Notes: generated by a model not told the origin, from the letters alone. Positions 1-10,092 are shown, numbered from the stretch's first letter. The stretch: 15,293 nucleotides of DNA from Ephemerocybe angulata (GCA_013368325.1 JAACJK010000106.1:1-15293), one strand, 5' to 3'. Translations and numbers: made by a program.

Positions 1-633
1 TGAGCCCGGACGATTCCAATACGCTACGCCATTCCGGATACCCTTTACCCTTCCTCTCGGTCGGGTCGAATGGCGCCTTCGCAGCCGCGATCAGAATGAG
101 AGAGCGCCGAGCCAGACCAGAAACCACTCGCGTGCCTTGAGTACTTGAGATTTGAGGACTTTCTTTGAGCTGTACATTTGGTTGTATCCACACGCGTTGG
201 GAAGGAAAGGGAGGACACATGGGAGATGGTACTTTCCACGAAGCGCCGTTACTGCGTCGTACAGCTCCCTCTCCAACGTAATCCAGTCATTGTCATTTGG
301 AATGCGGTAACCATGCGAGCTCCTTCTATTATCGGAGAAGTGCAGGACGGGAGGTAGCGTCGACAAGACGGAGAGGAAGGGTCCTGGGCGAGAAAGATAC
401 CAAGGGTTGACGGGGATGAAGGCGATCCAGCCGAACGCCATCGACCAAGGGCGAGGGTGGACGAGATCTTTGTACCGGATGCTCGATTCTCTGGCGCTCC
501 CGGGCTTGAAAGGGTTGGTGAGGTCGTCGGGCTTGAGCTCCAGTTCGAGATGGGCGTCAATGAGGCTATTAGGGGAGTAGTAAGTCTCCCCGTTTACATC
601 TTGAACGCGTCCAAGTGCAGGAGCGACTTCCAT
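1..633 (-). CDS. Uncharacterised agaricomycete-type protein, C-terminus cut by window edge
   Basis: An open frame of 180 codons starts at ATG 633-631 and reads leftwards. The protein is well ordered in composition, rich in Trp, Pro and aromatic residues (PRPWSMAFGWIAFIPVNPWY near residue 80; NDNDWITLERELYDAVTALR near 115-135), ending in a segment with WFLVWLGALSF. The frame meets TGA at 93-91. If one C is added to the single C at position 94, it continues as LIAAAKAPFDPTERKG and stays open to base 1, so the gene very probably runs on beyond the window. I recognise the W-F-x-V-W-x-x-x-L-S-F-x-I-A pattern as typical of a multicopy uncharacterised agaricomycete family (memory, not a search). No function is known to me. 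The inverted repeats at 670-732 lie just upstream, in its likely promoter. Confidence 0.7.
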
Positions 634-669
634 TTAGGTTCAGGATACGGGGTAGATAGCAGAGGGAAC

Positions 670-732
670 TTCGAATTTCGAATATCCTTCAGAAAGTGGA
701 AGGTATGGACGTCTGCAGCCTCGAATTTCGAG
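670..732. repeat. Two TTCGA-ATT-TCGAA type inverted repeats upstream of the 1-633 gene
   Basis: TTCGAATTTCGAA at 670-682 and CTCGAATTTCGAG at 720-732 are near-identical 13-bp inverted repeats (arms of 5, centre ATT), 50 bp apart. They sit 37-99 bp upstream of the start codon of the minus-strand gene at 633, a usual place for regulator sites. They belong to the same sequence family as the copies at 926-1201 and 1634-1646. Confidence 0.55.
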
Positions 733-925
733 TACGTGCAGGTCGAGGTTTAACTTGGGATGATCGCTCCCCGCAATAATTGAATCACAGTATGATTGAT
801 GCAGCGTGTGTGTGGCTGTGTGGTTGAATCACGGGCTGACTGTGTATCCGGGAGCGCCCATCAATTCTTGCCAACGCTGCTTCTCCTCGTACCTCCATAC
901 CCTAAAGTCGTCTGAGTTGATGCAT

Positions 926-1201
926 TTCGATATTCGAAGTAGCCTCTCTTTCGATATGCTCCCCTGAGGCGAATAAGTACCTCAGTGTGACCCACTCGAG
1001 CCATGGACCGAAGGCAGGTCCTGGTTACCAATGGTGTCTTATTTCGATATTCGAAGAGCACCGGCGGTAGGGGAAGCAAAAATATACGGCTCCACCCGGA
1101 AGAGATATTGCCTCTCCAGCGCTCCAATCAAGTCTCTCATCTCTCCCCCTTCCCGCCATCTTCGGAACTATGGCCATGGATGCAGCATTTCGATATTCGA
1201 A
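926..1201. repeat. Three identical TTCGATATTCGAA inverted repeats with shared flanks
   Basis: TTCGA-TAT-TCGAA occurs exactly at 926-938, 1043-1055 and 1189-1201. All three are preceded by AT and followed by G(T/A)(A)GC; copies 1 and 3 share GCATTTCGATATTCGAAGTA and copies 2 and 3 share a following AGCACC. A partial copy, TTTCGATAT, lies at 949-957. The spacing is about 117 and 146 bp. The match extending beyond the palindrome suggests duplication of a bound site rather than chance. Confidence 0.75.
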
Positions 1202-1633
1202 GTAGCACCCGTGGTCGAGAGCAGAGGACAAAATCAGCATCTCACCCTTTTACAATGCCGCTGAAGCGCCTGCCGGTTCTTGAATCCACACCCGGAATCG
1301 TACACGGATTGCAGGCGCGGGCGCGTTTTTACCACTCTCGGGCTCCCTCTTGTTGCGTTGACTCGCGCAGAGGCTACCGCCTTTCAATCTTCTGAATGAC
1401 CGGACGGGAACGAGAAGGCTCTAGTCAGACGCATTCAGGCAAGAGGCCGCCCTTCCTCATCCCTATTGCGCACGCTGGCTCTGAGGCTGTGGGCGCTTAT
1501 CAGGCGACGTTGGAGCATAAACACTGGGTGCGCTCAGGAAGTGCGTCTTCGCATCTCTTATTGCATTCCGAAACTAACAAGATTTTGCAGGATTGTAATG
1601 TCTTTTGAGGCTGGCACGTAAAAGTAGGAGCAT

Positions 1634-1646
1634 GTCGAATATCGAA
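1634..1646 (-). repeat. Diverged fourth copy of the TTCGATATTCGAA repeat, opposite orientation
   Basis: Read on the minus strand this is TTCGATATTCGAC, one base from the consensus, preceded by GTGTC as in the copy at 1043-1055 (GTGTCTTAT before the palindrome). It lies about 45 bp beyond the 3' end of the transposase reading frame. Confidence 0.55.
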
Positions 1647-1690
1647 GACACGGGTATGTAGTTGGGTCTCATCAGTCAAGTTTCTCTTCC

Positions 1691-4600
1691 TCACTCGTCT
1701 AACAAATGCATCGTAGGCCTCCGGCATCGATGCCGCTTTTCCCCCATTTCAATTCTAGAGCAACAATCAATACCGTACCAAATGAGCGAGGGAAGGGAGC
1801 TTACTCGGTCGATGTTCAGAATCACCGGAATTCGGTATCGTCCATTGTCAGCGGGCAGGTCGCTATGTGAGTGACGATTTCGTTTCCCATGATGATACAT
1901 GGCTCATGCGAACCTGTCATAACAGAGACGCACGTCCAGGAGAGGGAACTGTCTGTAAAGATCGACGACATAGTCTTCTTCCTCAAGCTCGCAGAATCGC
2001 GAGACAGACAAGAAGGTGACTGTTACTGGCTGCTGGGACCCCTCCGGAGTATGTCGATGCCGGAAGATTGTTTCAATTCGACCTGCTGCTGTCACGATGC
2101 GGCCCGCGGCGTCTTTGGTTTGGAAAAGGATGTGTGAGTTTCCCTTCGACTCCTTGAATGTTGTGAAATCTAATCCACCGATCTTCAGCCGTTTCATCCC
2201 CTGCGCCTGTCGACCGTGAAGCGCACTACCTGATATCTCGGAGACTCTTAGGAGACGACTTTGGGATCGGAGCGGGGAGGGTGTAAACATCCCCCCAACA
2301 GCCCAGCGACTGTCCGTTTCCACCTTCCCGTCTGCTCCGAGGCTGAGCAAGTCAGAGCTCAGGGTACCCTTGAACTGCGTCGGGAAAAATTGATCGAAGG
2401 TCGTCGTGATCTCATCCTGAAGTCCATCTTCGCCCTTCGGAAGGTCCGCCAGCATAGCCCTCAGGTTTCCTCCCCGACAGAATGTCCTCATGAACGTGGA
2501 CTCGAGAGCTCGCCTAGCGAATCCGTCAGTACCGCTTTCGTATATTTTTCAGAGAGATGCTTACCGAACTTGCTATTAGTTTTAAACCTTTGGATAATGC
2601 CGTTATACCTTTCGAATGCGAAGGTCCACCACCCATGCACGGGCCCCAACTTGCGTAGGAAGTCGGGGAGGTGGAGAGATAGGTGGTGGTTGACTGTGAG
2701 CACGTCGGTGGAGAAGAGTTCGACGAGTCCTCGCAGGTAAATCAACAATTGTTCCTCGACTACCGTTATCGATTCGGGGCTGACCGATCGTCTTGTAGCA
2801 TGTCGAATAGCTGCAACAAGAGCGAGAAAGTTCTCAAGCTGGGGCCTCATCCTCGCTTGACCACCCCATAATCGAACAAGTGTAATCACCAGGCTGATGG
2901 TGCATATCGTCCTCCATTGATCGGCAGAGAGCTTCCCTTGACTCTTGGTGCCAAGGCTACGAGGCGGTGGGGTAATCCAGCTCGGAGCGTTGTCTTTTTC
3001 ATGTCTTTCACCACTTCGCCGATGATCAAAGCGTCCAGGATTGCCTTTTGGTCGCCTGGCAGTGGGTATTGATAGACGGGATTGGGGAGAGGTGGCGGAA
3101 TGGCCATTACCGCTGCCCGATTTTCGCGCCTCTACCAGGTAAGGTCAGTTTAGAATCCTTGTGGTGACCAAGACAACTAACCCATTGGATTAGAGCTTCT
3201 GCTAATTGCTTCTTGGTCGGTTTGTCGACTGGCGTTTCCACCAGATTCATGATGGCGAAAATCTCCAGGTACGACTTCCGTACCTTCTCGGCTTCGCTTG
3301 CTGACCTTTTTCTATAGCCTTCTCCAAACGCTCAATCTCCTTCTGCTGCTGGGCCGTGCTATGCGGGTGCATCTTCTTGTGGGGCGCTTCCCCAGCGTCC
3401 ATTCCCCATATCTTCCGGCAGTGGTTCTTGCAGTTATTCAGGAAGAGGTTGTGCATTGAGTCGACCACGGCGAATTCCAAAGGGTTCCAATAGGGCAGTC
3501 GAAGCAGCTCGGACCATCGCACGCCATTCTCGTCGAACTCCTTCTTCCTCGTGAATGCGTCCGCCGCTCGCTTATACTCAGTGCGTCAGCCATGTGGCCT
3601 TCCCTAGTTCGCGGCTCCCAAATGTCCTTCTCGAAGTTGTGCAGATCCTTTTTGAGTAGTTTGCAGAATGAGCAAAAAAGGTCGGCTGCGTGACCCGCGA
3701 AGCCCGCAGTCTTTCTCATGCCCGGAATGTCGCAGACGAGAGCCGCGACTATCGCTCGAACCAGCAGCCGTTCCTATGAAATGCCGTCCTGCTGAAAAAT
3801 ACGCCTTGTTCCCAGAACCGTAGGAGCGAATCCACCAGTGGTCGGAGGGCAGGGTTCATCTGATTCACGTTCGGTTCGTGGGGTCCTGGAATGATGCCGA
3901 CGAGGTACACGTTCTCCACGCGATACCTCAAGTGGATCGGCAAGTTCATGCACACCATGTATATCCCACCAACCGACGCGTGCTTCCCCGCCGTCCTACG
4001 CCCGAAAGGATTGAACCAGTCTATGTTCAGCGTGAACGCAAGGCGCAGTTCTCCGACCGGGGCAGCCATGAAAGGCTGGCCATCTGGGCCGCAGAGGTTC
4101 TGGAGGGACTCCCCCATATCATATCTGTAACCTTGTCGACATTGCGGCGCCAGGAGGCTGCGACTTTGTGCATCTCCTCGACGATCCCCTTCCTCGATAG
4201 TAAGCGATTGAGCCACGTCTCCATGGGTTGGTAGAGGAAGGGATGGATGGGGGTTTGCTTTCCACGGGGGTCTTCTTCGTCAGTCTTCTTTCGCCGCACG
4301 CCGGACTACTGGGGAACAGTTTGTGCGAACAGAAAGTTGGGAACGGGGCGGTGGTGTCTGAGGATGGGGGGTAGATGGAACGACAGGATTTGCAGTGCGC
4401 CATTGTGACGGTCTCAGGGTCGACCTCCAGGGCCTCGATTGCACTTCTGATGTCCTTGGGCCAGGGTTGTCCGTCGGAGACGAGGCTCAGCGGATCGGGC
4501 ACCGGTCCCTGCTTCATCCCGCACCTACGGGCGAACAGGATGCAAGAAGCGGAGACAACCATTCGCATCATTACCAAGGTATAGTTGCTTGATTCTCGCG

Positions 4601-5464
4601 ATAGCCCATCCACTAAATGGAGGCATACCACTGTTATTAGGAATGCGAACAAGGGTCTCGGTATCGTTTCCTCGCCCCATTTTCCTTCAGCATATCAATA
4701 AACCTGCACAGACAAGGGGAAGCAATGCGCTCACGTTCTCGAATAACGGTCACTTGCTCCGGGATTCCAGCGTTCACATTCTGCATCCTCTGGGACTGCC
4801 AGGCCCTGTGGACGGAAGACCGGACGAGAGAGATCTCCTCCTCGATGATACTAAGCATCTTCTTCTTCAAGTCCGCCCGCTCCGACCCTGAGGCGCGATT
4901 TTCTCGATCTCGCTGCGGACTGTGCGGAGAAAATGCTGGTACTCGTATATGCGATGGTTGGTGGCGTACTTCATGGGGGGGATGCTCGCAAGATCGCAGG
5001 ATCGGGTGGTTCAAACTCGATGATCCTTATATCGTCCATTTGGCCCCGAAACGCGTTTCTCTGTTCAAGCTGCCGATCCCATTCAGCCAGATCTTCCGAT
5101 GAATCTACCTGCGGATAAGCACATGAAGATGAGGCACTTTCGTTCGCTAAATCTGACCGTGCAATGGAACTCCAGTCCCGAAAACAACACCTGGAGGGCC
5201 TGCTCATAGTCAGGAGAATGTGACTCGGTGTACGAAGCTCTTACTTGCTGCCGTAGGATTTCGCCCCTTTCCCCTACTAGAGTTGAAAAGGATACCCTCG
5301 TCGACATTCATTCGATCATCCTGCCGCATCGTGGCTTGCATGGCGGCGACCTCAATCGGTCGGCATCGATCCTCAGGGAATTTTCGATGCGCCGCCTGGT
5401 TTCGGCGTCCTGGTGATCTCTCCACATCTGCGCACTTAGAAATACGCCGCCACCTCTTTGCCAT
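1691..5464 (-). CDS. Tnp2-type transposase (CACTA-like element), several exons, with frame breaks
   Basis: The gene reads leftwards. Recognisable blocks, in order: a zinc-ribbon-like segment (MAHCKSCRSIYPP...CSHK) near 4390-4290; the core start LNIDWFNPFGRRTAGKHASV, NLPIHLRYRVENVYLVGIIP and NPALRPLVDSLLRFW at about 4045-3815; VCDIPGMRKTAGFAG with H..D.FCSFC at about 3750-3660; EFAVVDSMHNLFLNNCKNHC at about 3480-3420; VNHHLSLHLPDFLRKLGPVH and WWTFAFERYNGIIQRFKTNS at about 2700-2575; and a C-terminal RQFPLLDVRLCYDRFA near 1930. These are hallmarks of the fungal Tnp2 family; the Asp residues in NIDWFNP and VCDIPG are candidate catalytic acids of the RNase-H fold. A clear intron (GTTAGT...GGTAG, about 50 nt) lies near 3140-3190. 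Extra one-base shifts are needed, for example in the G run at 4111-4115 and at 3767. Start and stop are approximate. No terminal inverted repeats were identified. Confidence 0.85.
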
Positions 5465-5644
5465 GGTCAGTCGATTTGAACTGTGCGCAGATCGTGCAGG
5501 CGCAGAGCTTGAGGCGTCTCGTCATGGGAACAAGGAGAAAAAAGGTTTGTTGTACAATATCACATTCCCGTGTATCCGTAAACTGACAGAGCTATCATTT
5601 CCGAATCAGGTGGGTCAGAGCCGCATGGTCAGGTCGCCTGCTTC
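5465..5644. other. Short spacer upstream of the transposase
   Basis: Between the proposed transposase start and the stop codon of the next gene at 5645. No element end or target duplication could be picked out by eye. It should hold the transposase promoter. Confidence 0.4.
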
Positions 5645-6329
5645 CTACTGCTTCTTGGCGGCGTCGGAAGTATTCTTGAGGTACATGTGCGCAAAGTCTT
5701 CCGCTGGCCAGGCGACAGGATCCGGGTACTCCTTGAGGAAAGGGAAGATGGTGGTCGCCTAAACTGTGTGTATCAGCTCAAGCAATCGGATGATACCACA
5801 TCCAATCCATGGTGCGTACCTCCTTGACGTATTGGTCCTTCAGAACGTCCTTCTGATTCTCATACAGCGTCTTCCCGTCGAATCTCGCGGCGCACTTGTG
5901 GAGTCGATTCTGCATGGAGTCAGCGACGCCGAGTCCGCTGCCATAGGTCTTACCTGAACAATCTTGTAGGAAGCCGCGTCCCAACACAATGTATCCTTCA
6001 GGGAGTACCCATAACTCCCTGGCTTCCCCTGAGTCCCTTTGGGACGGCTGGGCTTCGGCTTTCGAGCTGCTGCATGGTCGGTGAATGGGAAATATGGCGG
6101 CTGCGCCTCTATTTGGTAGTCACCTATCGAAGGGTCAGATTGTGTCGTCGAACGCGCCCGACAGCGACTGCTATACCTCCTCCTCCCATTTGTCGTTCAT
6201 GCGCCCTTCCTCGCCATACTCATCATCGATGTCGGTGAAAACGGTTCGATTGGTGATCACTCCGTCTAGGCTTCGGCGAGACGATTCTTTGCGGGGAAAA
6301 TGGATTCGGTTGGTGGTGATCCGATCCAT
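5645..6329 (-). CDS. Uncharacterised agaricomycete protein of about 175 residues, four exons
   Basis: Exon 1 is 6329-6177 (51 codons, starts MDRITTNRIHFPRK), exon 2 is 6123-5954, exon 3 is 5909-5820 (30 codons) and exon 4 is 5758-5645, ending NTSDAAKKQ-stop. Introns are 53, 44 and 61 nt with donors GTATAG, GTAAGA, GTACGC and acceptors GATAG, TGCAG, TTTAG; branch-like CTGAC is visible in the first two. Exon 2 carries the basic KPKPSRPKGTQGKPGSYGYS block followed by LCWDAASYKIVQ; the last exon has FPFLKEYPDPVAWPAEDFAH. I recall this block order from a widespread agaricomycete family without known function. Exons 2-4 join in frame; the exon 1-2 join is one base short, most simply a missing G at 6177. 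The protein has no signal peptide or membrane segment that I can see. Confidence 0.8.
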
Positions 6330-6366
6330 GGTTGTCGACGCACGAAGGGGAGCGGACTATCTGGCC

Positions 6367-6372
6367 TTTATA
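6367..6372 (-). promoter_or_regulatory. TATA box of the 5645-6329 gene
   Basis: On the minus strand the sequence is CGTATAAAGGCC, a canonical TATAAA 38 bp upstream of the ATG at 6329. This favours that ATG over the upstream one at 6414, which would lie 5' of the TATA box, and implies a very short 5' leader. Confidence 0.6.
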
Positions 6373-6500
6373 CGCGGTTTGCGGTTCTATTTGAGTGGAG
6401 ATCTTCCGCGCCATGTGCTACAACTCCCCAAGCATAGATAGATCGAACAAATACAACCCAACATCATAAAAGAGACGGGATACTCTAAGTGTGGCCATAT

Positions 6501-7154
6501 CTACGCTTCGCTACCACTACTCGGACGAGGAGGCCTTCTTTCTCCTGTATGCATATGTCTGGATGGATTTCCCTTGAACCCACCGTCCCCGTCTCCCTGG
6601 AGATGCAGCACGTACTTCGGAAGAGTCGGATGTGCGAATCCCTCTTCAGCCTTGAGCCAGACGCCAGCTGGGTCGAGTACCCAGTATATCTGCATCCCAC
6701 CATTGTTCTGTCGCACACAGAGGTCCCCAACTTCTGCTGGCGGCGTTAGGTTGGGGTCGAAGTAAGGCGGTAGCTCCGCATTTGCCGCGTTCAAAACCGA
6801 GTAGTATCGATACGTCGTGTTGGTCTTCCTAATCTTGCGCAAGCTATAGTCGCATTTCTCGACAACGCCTCTGGTGTGCTGATTGCGGAGGACGCGGAAG
6901 GCGGCAGTGGAGCGTGGCTGCCGGGCTTGAATGGTGACCGAGGGTTTGTTTGGCTTCGCTGATGTCGTAGGGGCGGGCCTGCGGGAGCGGGCGGCTTGAT
7001 GGAGGACTTAGGATGTGAAGTGGGACCGGGCGTTGGGGGCTGAAGGTGACGTTGTAGTTGGGGGGATATTGTGCTGGGGGTTCGGCAAAGGGAAGCACTG
7101 GTCAATCAGGCGCACATCCTGGAGGCCGTCGTCATGAGGAAAGGTCGGAGCCAT
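6501..7154 (-). CDS. Uncharacterised agaricomycete-type protein with one in-frame stop
   Basis: A single frame runs from ATG 7154-7152 (MAPTFPHDDGLQDVRLIDQC) to TAG at 6503-6501, 217 codons, interrupted only by TAA at 7010-7008. The N-terminal third is Pro/Ser/Arg-rich and looks disordered. The remainder is compact: KCDYSLRKIRKTNTTYRYYS, then PAEVGDLCVRQNNGGMQIYW, then VWLKAEEG, HPTLPKYVLHL. The G-D-L-x-x-x-(8)-Y-W-V-L and H-P-T-L-P patterns resemble an uncharacterised agaricomycete family I know only from memory. The stop lies in the low-complexity part, where a splice (acceptor CCGCAG just downstream), a base error or a true nonsense change could each explain it. Without it the protein could still start at a downstream methionine, but would lose the N-terminal region. 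Confidence 0.65.
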
Positions 7155-7349
7155 AGTGAATTGGACTCACATCGGCATCGTTCAGCTCTCGAGTCAACCG
7201 ATAAGGCGACCGACCACGAGCCCTTTCTCGGCGGAATCGCGAATGGAAGTGGGCGAACATGATACTCTATGGGTCCGTCGCCCCTACGTAGACCTCTTAT
7301 GAGTGCAAAACTGTGCTTTTACCGAAAGGGGGGTTCATAGAGCTACATG
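7155..7349. other. Intergenic spacer
   Basis: Lies between the start of the 6501-7154 gene and the stop of the WD40 gene. It contains no coding signal that I trust and presumably carries the promoter of the former and the 3' end of the latter. Confidence 0.4.
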
Positions 7350-9045
7350 CTACGACTGCGTACACATACATGACCTTTGTCTACTCTGTGCCGTAGACCC
7401 TGCGCCATTCTTCGCTTTGTCAAAGGCCATCTCGGTCAATCGCCTCGACAGCTCGATCAGTCCCTGCGACGCCTCGATCACCCAATTACTCGATGCAATC
7501 GTTTGCTCACAAAGGGCTGTCAATTCATCGTCACCCTCCCCTGCACAGATCATCCTCGAATAGGCCATGATGTGGATCGTAGCGAGGACGACTACCATGA
7601 GCACGAACGCGCTGCTTGCGAACGACCACCACGATTTCGCCACAAAGAGAGGCTGAAGTTTATTGAGCCAATATGTCGAAAGGAAATGGGAAGGGAATAC
7701 ACACCCCTTCGTGTTCCAGACGCGGATCTCCCCTCCGGCGTCAATCTCCGAAGACCCACCGGCGATAACGTGTTGGACGATTCCCGTTTCCACGATGGTC
7801 CTTCTGCAGCACTGTAATTCGAGCAGTCAGATGCTGAAAAGGGTTGTAAACGAAGAGTAATACCGCGACTGCCTGAACTAAATGGCTCTAGGGGTAGGTG
7901 AGTACGAGATGTGCTCTTCTCGACTGGCTTTGACTTACTGGAGTTCTGCTTTAATTTCTTGATAACAGATTGATTTTGAATGCTGACAATCTGCACCACC
8001 GCGTTGTCGCTTCCGACGACGAGGACGTCTTCCGTCAGGAACCGAATCTGGGCCGTAATTGCGCTCGATTTTGAGCGAAATCTTGATGGGGCGGACGGCG
8101 AAAGTAGCTTGGATTTCGTAGACGTCAATGCCGTCGTACAAGTTCCATATCGCGAGCCTACGAGATTCTTCGTTCCACTCCATATTGCCGCTGTAGTCGA
8201 AAGTCAGCTCCTCTCGTCTGGAAAGGCACAACATGCTCACATGCGCGTCTCAAGGCGTTCTCGGAAAATCCGCCTTTTCGTAACGAGATCCCAGCCCAGG
8301 CTAGGAGCATGGACTTTATTGAGCAGGAATATGCGAATGGTGCGGGCCACTTACAGCACACGGTTCAGCATCCCGACGACGACCGCCCCACCTCGACCAA
8401 TGAAACGCACACTTCGAATCTTTCCCTGGTCGGATTGGATCCTACCCCGATAATGCCGTCCAAAACGGTATGGATCGGCTCGAATGCACCCTCAGTGCTA
8501 GGGTGGTACTCGTGCGGGTTAACCTTGTAGAAAAACAGGCCGCCGTTGCCGACAACAGCCAGCTTGGTACCGAGAACGTCGATGTCTTCAATAGGATGAT
8601 CCATCACGGTCATACTTTGTATCAGGGTGAAGGCCTGAGTGCGCATGAATGACCGAGGTACGTTAGCTACAGTAATAGATATGCGACGTCATTCTCACCG
8701 TCGACTTGTTTTGCCTCCAGAGCTTGACGGTCCCGTCCGCCCCACCCGACAGAAGGAGCTGGGCCCGCTGAGAAGTCTTCATCCAGTTCAAGACGACAAC
8801 GGAGTCTTGATTGCTTTGGATCGTCTGCACTGTACTTCAGGCGAGAAAAATGGATATGCGTCCATCATCCCCTGAGATCGGCGTAGAGAAAGTCTTTGTT
8901 GGTGGAGAACAAATATCATAAGCCGGCCACTCACCCCCTGAAGCCATGTACTTCCCGTCAGGCGAGAAGACGATCGAGTTGACTGGGGCGAAATGGGGAG
9001 TCAGCTTATGGGAGCGGCTGTAATTACCATCTTCGGTTCAGCCAT
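7350..9045 (-). CDS. WD40-repeat protein with a C-terminal transmembrane segment
   Basis: The protein starts MAEP at 9045. Recognisable blades are FAPVNSIVFSPDGKYMASGG-DDGRISIF, SVVVLNWMK...LLLSGGADGTVKLWRQ, IEDIDVLGTKLAVVGNGGLF, DQGKIRSVRFIGRGGAVVVG, RRLAIWNLYDGIDVYEIQ, RFLTEDVLVVGSDNAVVQIV and SSEIDAGGEIRVWNTKG. A hydrophobic stretch SSAFVLMVVVLATIHIMAY follows, then about 70 soluble residues to TAG at 7350. Exons are joined by introns of 63 (8872-8934), 64 (8635-8698), about 54 (ending GTAAGT donor at 8354) and about 50 nt (GTGAGC...CTACAG), plus two nearer the 3' end. One-base shifts are needed at 9035-9036 (GG to GGG) and 8432-8433 (GG to GGG), and one near the ERNY/TAQIRF join. One in-frame TGA lies at 8839-8837. 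WD40 propellers bind partner proteins; the tail suggests membrane anchoring. Partner unknown. Confidence 0.8.
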
Positions 9046-9259
9046 GGTGGAAGAGGGAGGATGAAGGCCGAAAGCGCGGCGACGTGCCTTTTATCCTCTC
9101 TTTCGTACGTCGCCTCGTGTATTTCTTAGTAATTTCCACGCGGATGGTGCTTCGTGGTAAGTTGTATAATTTCATGGAAGGAAAATAGCTGATTATATAG
9201 CACCATAGGGGAACAAGTCTGCATTAAAGGTGATTTACAGTGGAACGGGCAATACGAAA
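9046..9259. other. Intergenic spacer with the WD40 gene promoter
   Basis: An AT-richer stretch (9110-9240) than its neighbours, without an open frame of note. It should hold the promoter of the WD40 gene and the 3' end of the next gene. I see no clear TATA box at a fixed distance. Confidence 0.35.
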
Positions 9260-10092
9260 TCATTTCTCGGTGAAACATTGGGACCTCGATTCTACACAAC
9301 ATAGACTAACGAGCGCGGCTTCGGGAAGAAGACGCTTGGGCAACAGTAGTAGGCGGGGTGAGCCTAGCGGAGCGTCGTCGCCGGGGGTCTCGGGCACCAT
9401 CACCTGGAGTACGGCAGGGACCTGGGGTGCAATAGGAGCCTGGGCAGCCTGGGCAGCCTGGGCAATTGGGTGCTGGTTGACATTTGCGGCTACATTATCA
9501 TTGGCGAAAGGAAGCTGGACTCCTTGCCCTGCAACTCGACCTGCGGCGGGATCGCGCCGCCGTGCGCCTGCACCCACTGTACGAACCTTCCCCCTCATAT
9601 TAGAAGCGCCTTCACAAAGAGAATAACCACCCTTACCTCCTAACAACCCATAACGCAAGTTGTTTCTGGTCCTTGCCTGCGATCGAGACGTATTCTTTCC
9701 TCTCTGCTTGCCCATCCTCGCAATGAGAAGATCTCCTTTCCAGCCGACCCATTGGTCATCGCCCAGAGCGCGGGGTTGTTTAGGAATAGGTCATGACGGC
9801 GGGAGATGATTCGAAAGGAGGTGATGGCGCGGTCGTCGTCGTTACCCGTGACGACGTGAACAAAGGTGTTGAGGATAGGAATGGTCGGATGACCTTCCAG
9901 GACCGTTTGAGGGGCCAAGAAACGTTTATGCAATTGCACGTATGGGACCTGCACTTGGCGGTGAACGCCTGTAACGGAGGGGGGAAGTAGATTCCTTTGA
10001 CGAAACACGCGACGGCGGGGGCGACGACCTGCCTCCCGTAAGCAGGTCCAGGAAGGTACGCGTCTCCGGCATCTTGGGCGTGGGGGGGCCAT
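9260..10092 (-). CDS. Uncharacterised W-x-G-D motif protein with Ala/Gln-rich tail
   Basis: Two starts are possible. ATG 10092 sits in a good CCACCATGG context; ATG 10072 gives a more protein-like MPETRTFLDLLTGG start but needs the C6 run at 9979-9984 shortened by one. Both lead into QVQVPYVQLHKRFL, HPTIPILNTFVHVVTGNDDD and ITSFRIISRRHDLFLNN. A second one-base shift in the run at 9772-9775 then gives DDQWVGWKGDLLIARMGKQR followed by RSQARTRNN. A likely intron (GTAAGG...ATATGAG, about 44 nt) precedes a low-complexity tail with AQAAQAAQAP, ending at 9260. The W-K-G-D-L-L-I-x-R-x-G-K block matches the W-Y-G-D-V-A-V-M-x-I-G-K block of the gene at 11325-11901. Function unknown; soluble and nuclear or cytosolic by appearance only. 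Confidence 0.6.
9437..9463 (-). repeat. 9-bp tandem repeat, three copies, coding Ala-Gln-Ala
   Basis: AGCCTGGGC repeats three times without change. In the minus-strand gene it encodes an (AQA)n tract within the low-complexity tail, so copy-number change alters length without shifting frame. Confidence 0.8.

Larger units (their letters stand above)
740..1690. other. Gene-free stretch between the left gene and the transposase
   Basis: No reading frame here has convincing composition. The frames of 70-130 codons on both strands are mutually overlapping, carry no recognisable motif and do not join through introns. The stretch contains a short GTGTGTGTGGCTGTGTGG-like simple sequence near 805-825 and most copies of the TTCGATATTCGAA inverted repeat. 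It may be promoter DNA of the left gene, the 3' flank or subterminal region of the transposon, or both. Confidence 0.6.

Noticed and set aside
805..825. GTGTGTGTGGCTGTGTGG simple sequence as a functional element
   Set aside because: Short, imperfect simple repeat with no pairing partner and no relation to the neighbouring palindromes.
926..1201. CRISPR-like spacing of the three repeats
   Set aside because: There are only three copies at uneven intervals of 117 and 146 bp, a eukaryotic setting, and no cas genes.
670..1201. Heat-shock elements
   Set aside because: Heat-shock elements need GAA and TTC units spaced by two bases; here TTC and GAA abut (TTCGAA) or are spaced by one, so the pattern does not fit.
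861..1395. Several short frames on both strands around the inverted repeats, some sharing the peptide YFEYRN
   Set aside because: The shared peptide is only the translation of the repeated DNA motif TTCGATATTCGAA; the frames differ everywhere else and have no splice links.
3878..4234. Plus-strand frames of 79-118 codons across the transposase core
   Set aside because: They mirror the conserved minus-strand motifs (NIDWFNPFG, LVGIIPGP) codon for codon and have no independent support.
5220..5762. A 180-codon plus-strand open frame
   Set aside because: It lies opposite the transposase start and the 3' end of the next minus-strand gene. Its translation has no motif and is rich in Arg, Ser and Cys, as expected of an antisense shadow, whereas the minus strand carries spliced, motif-bearing exons.
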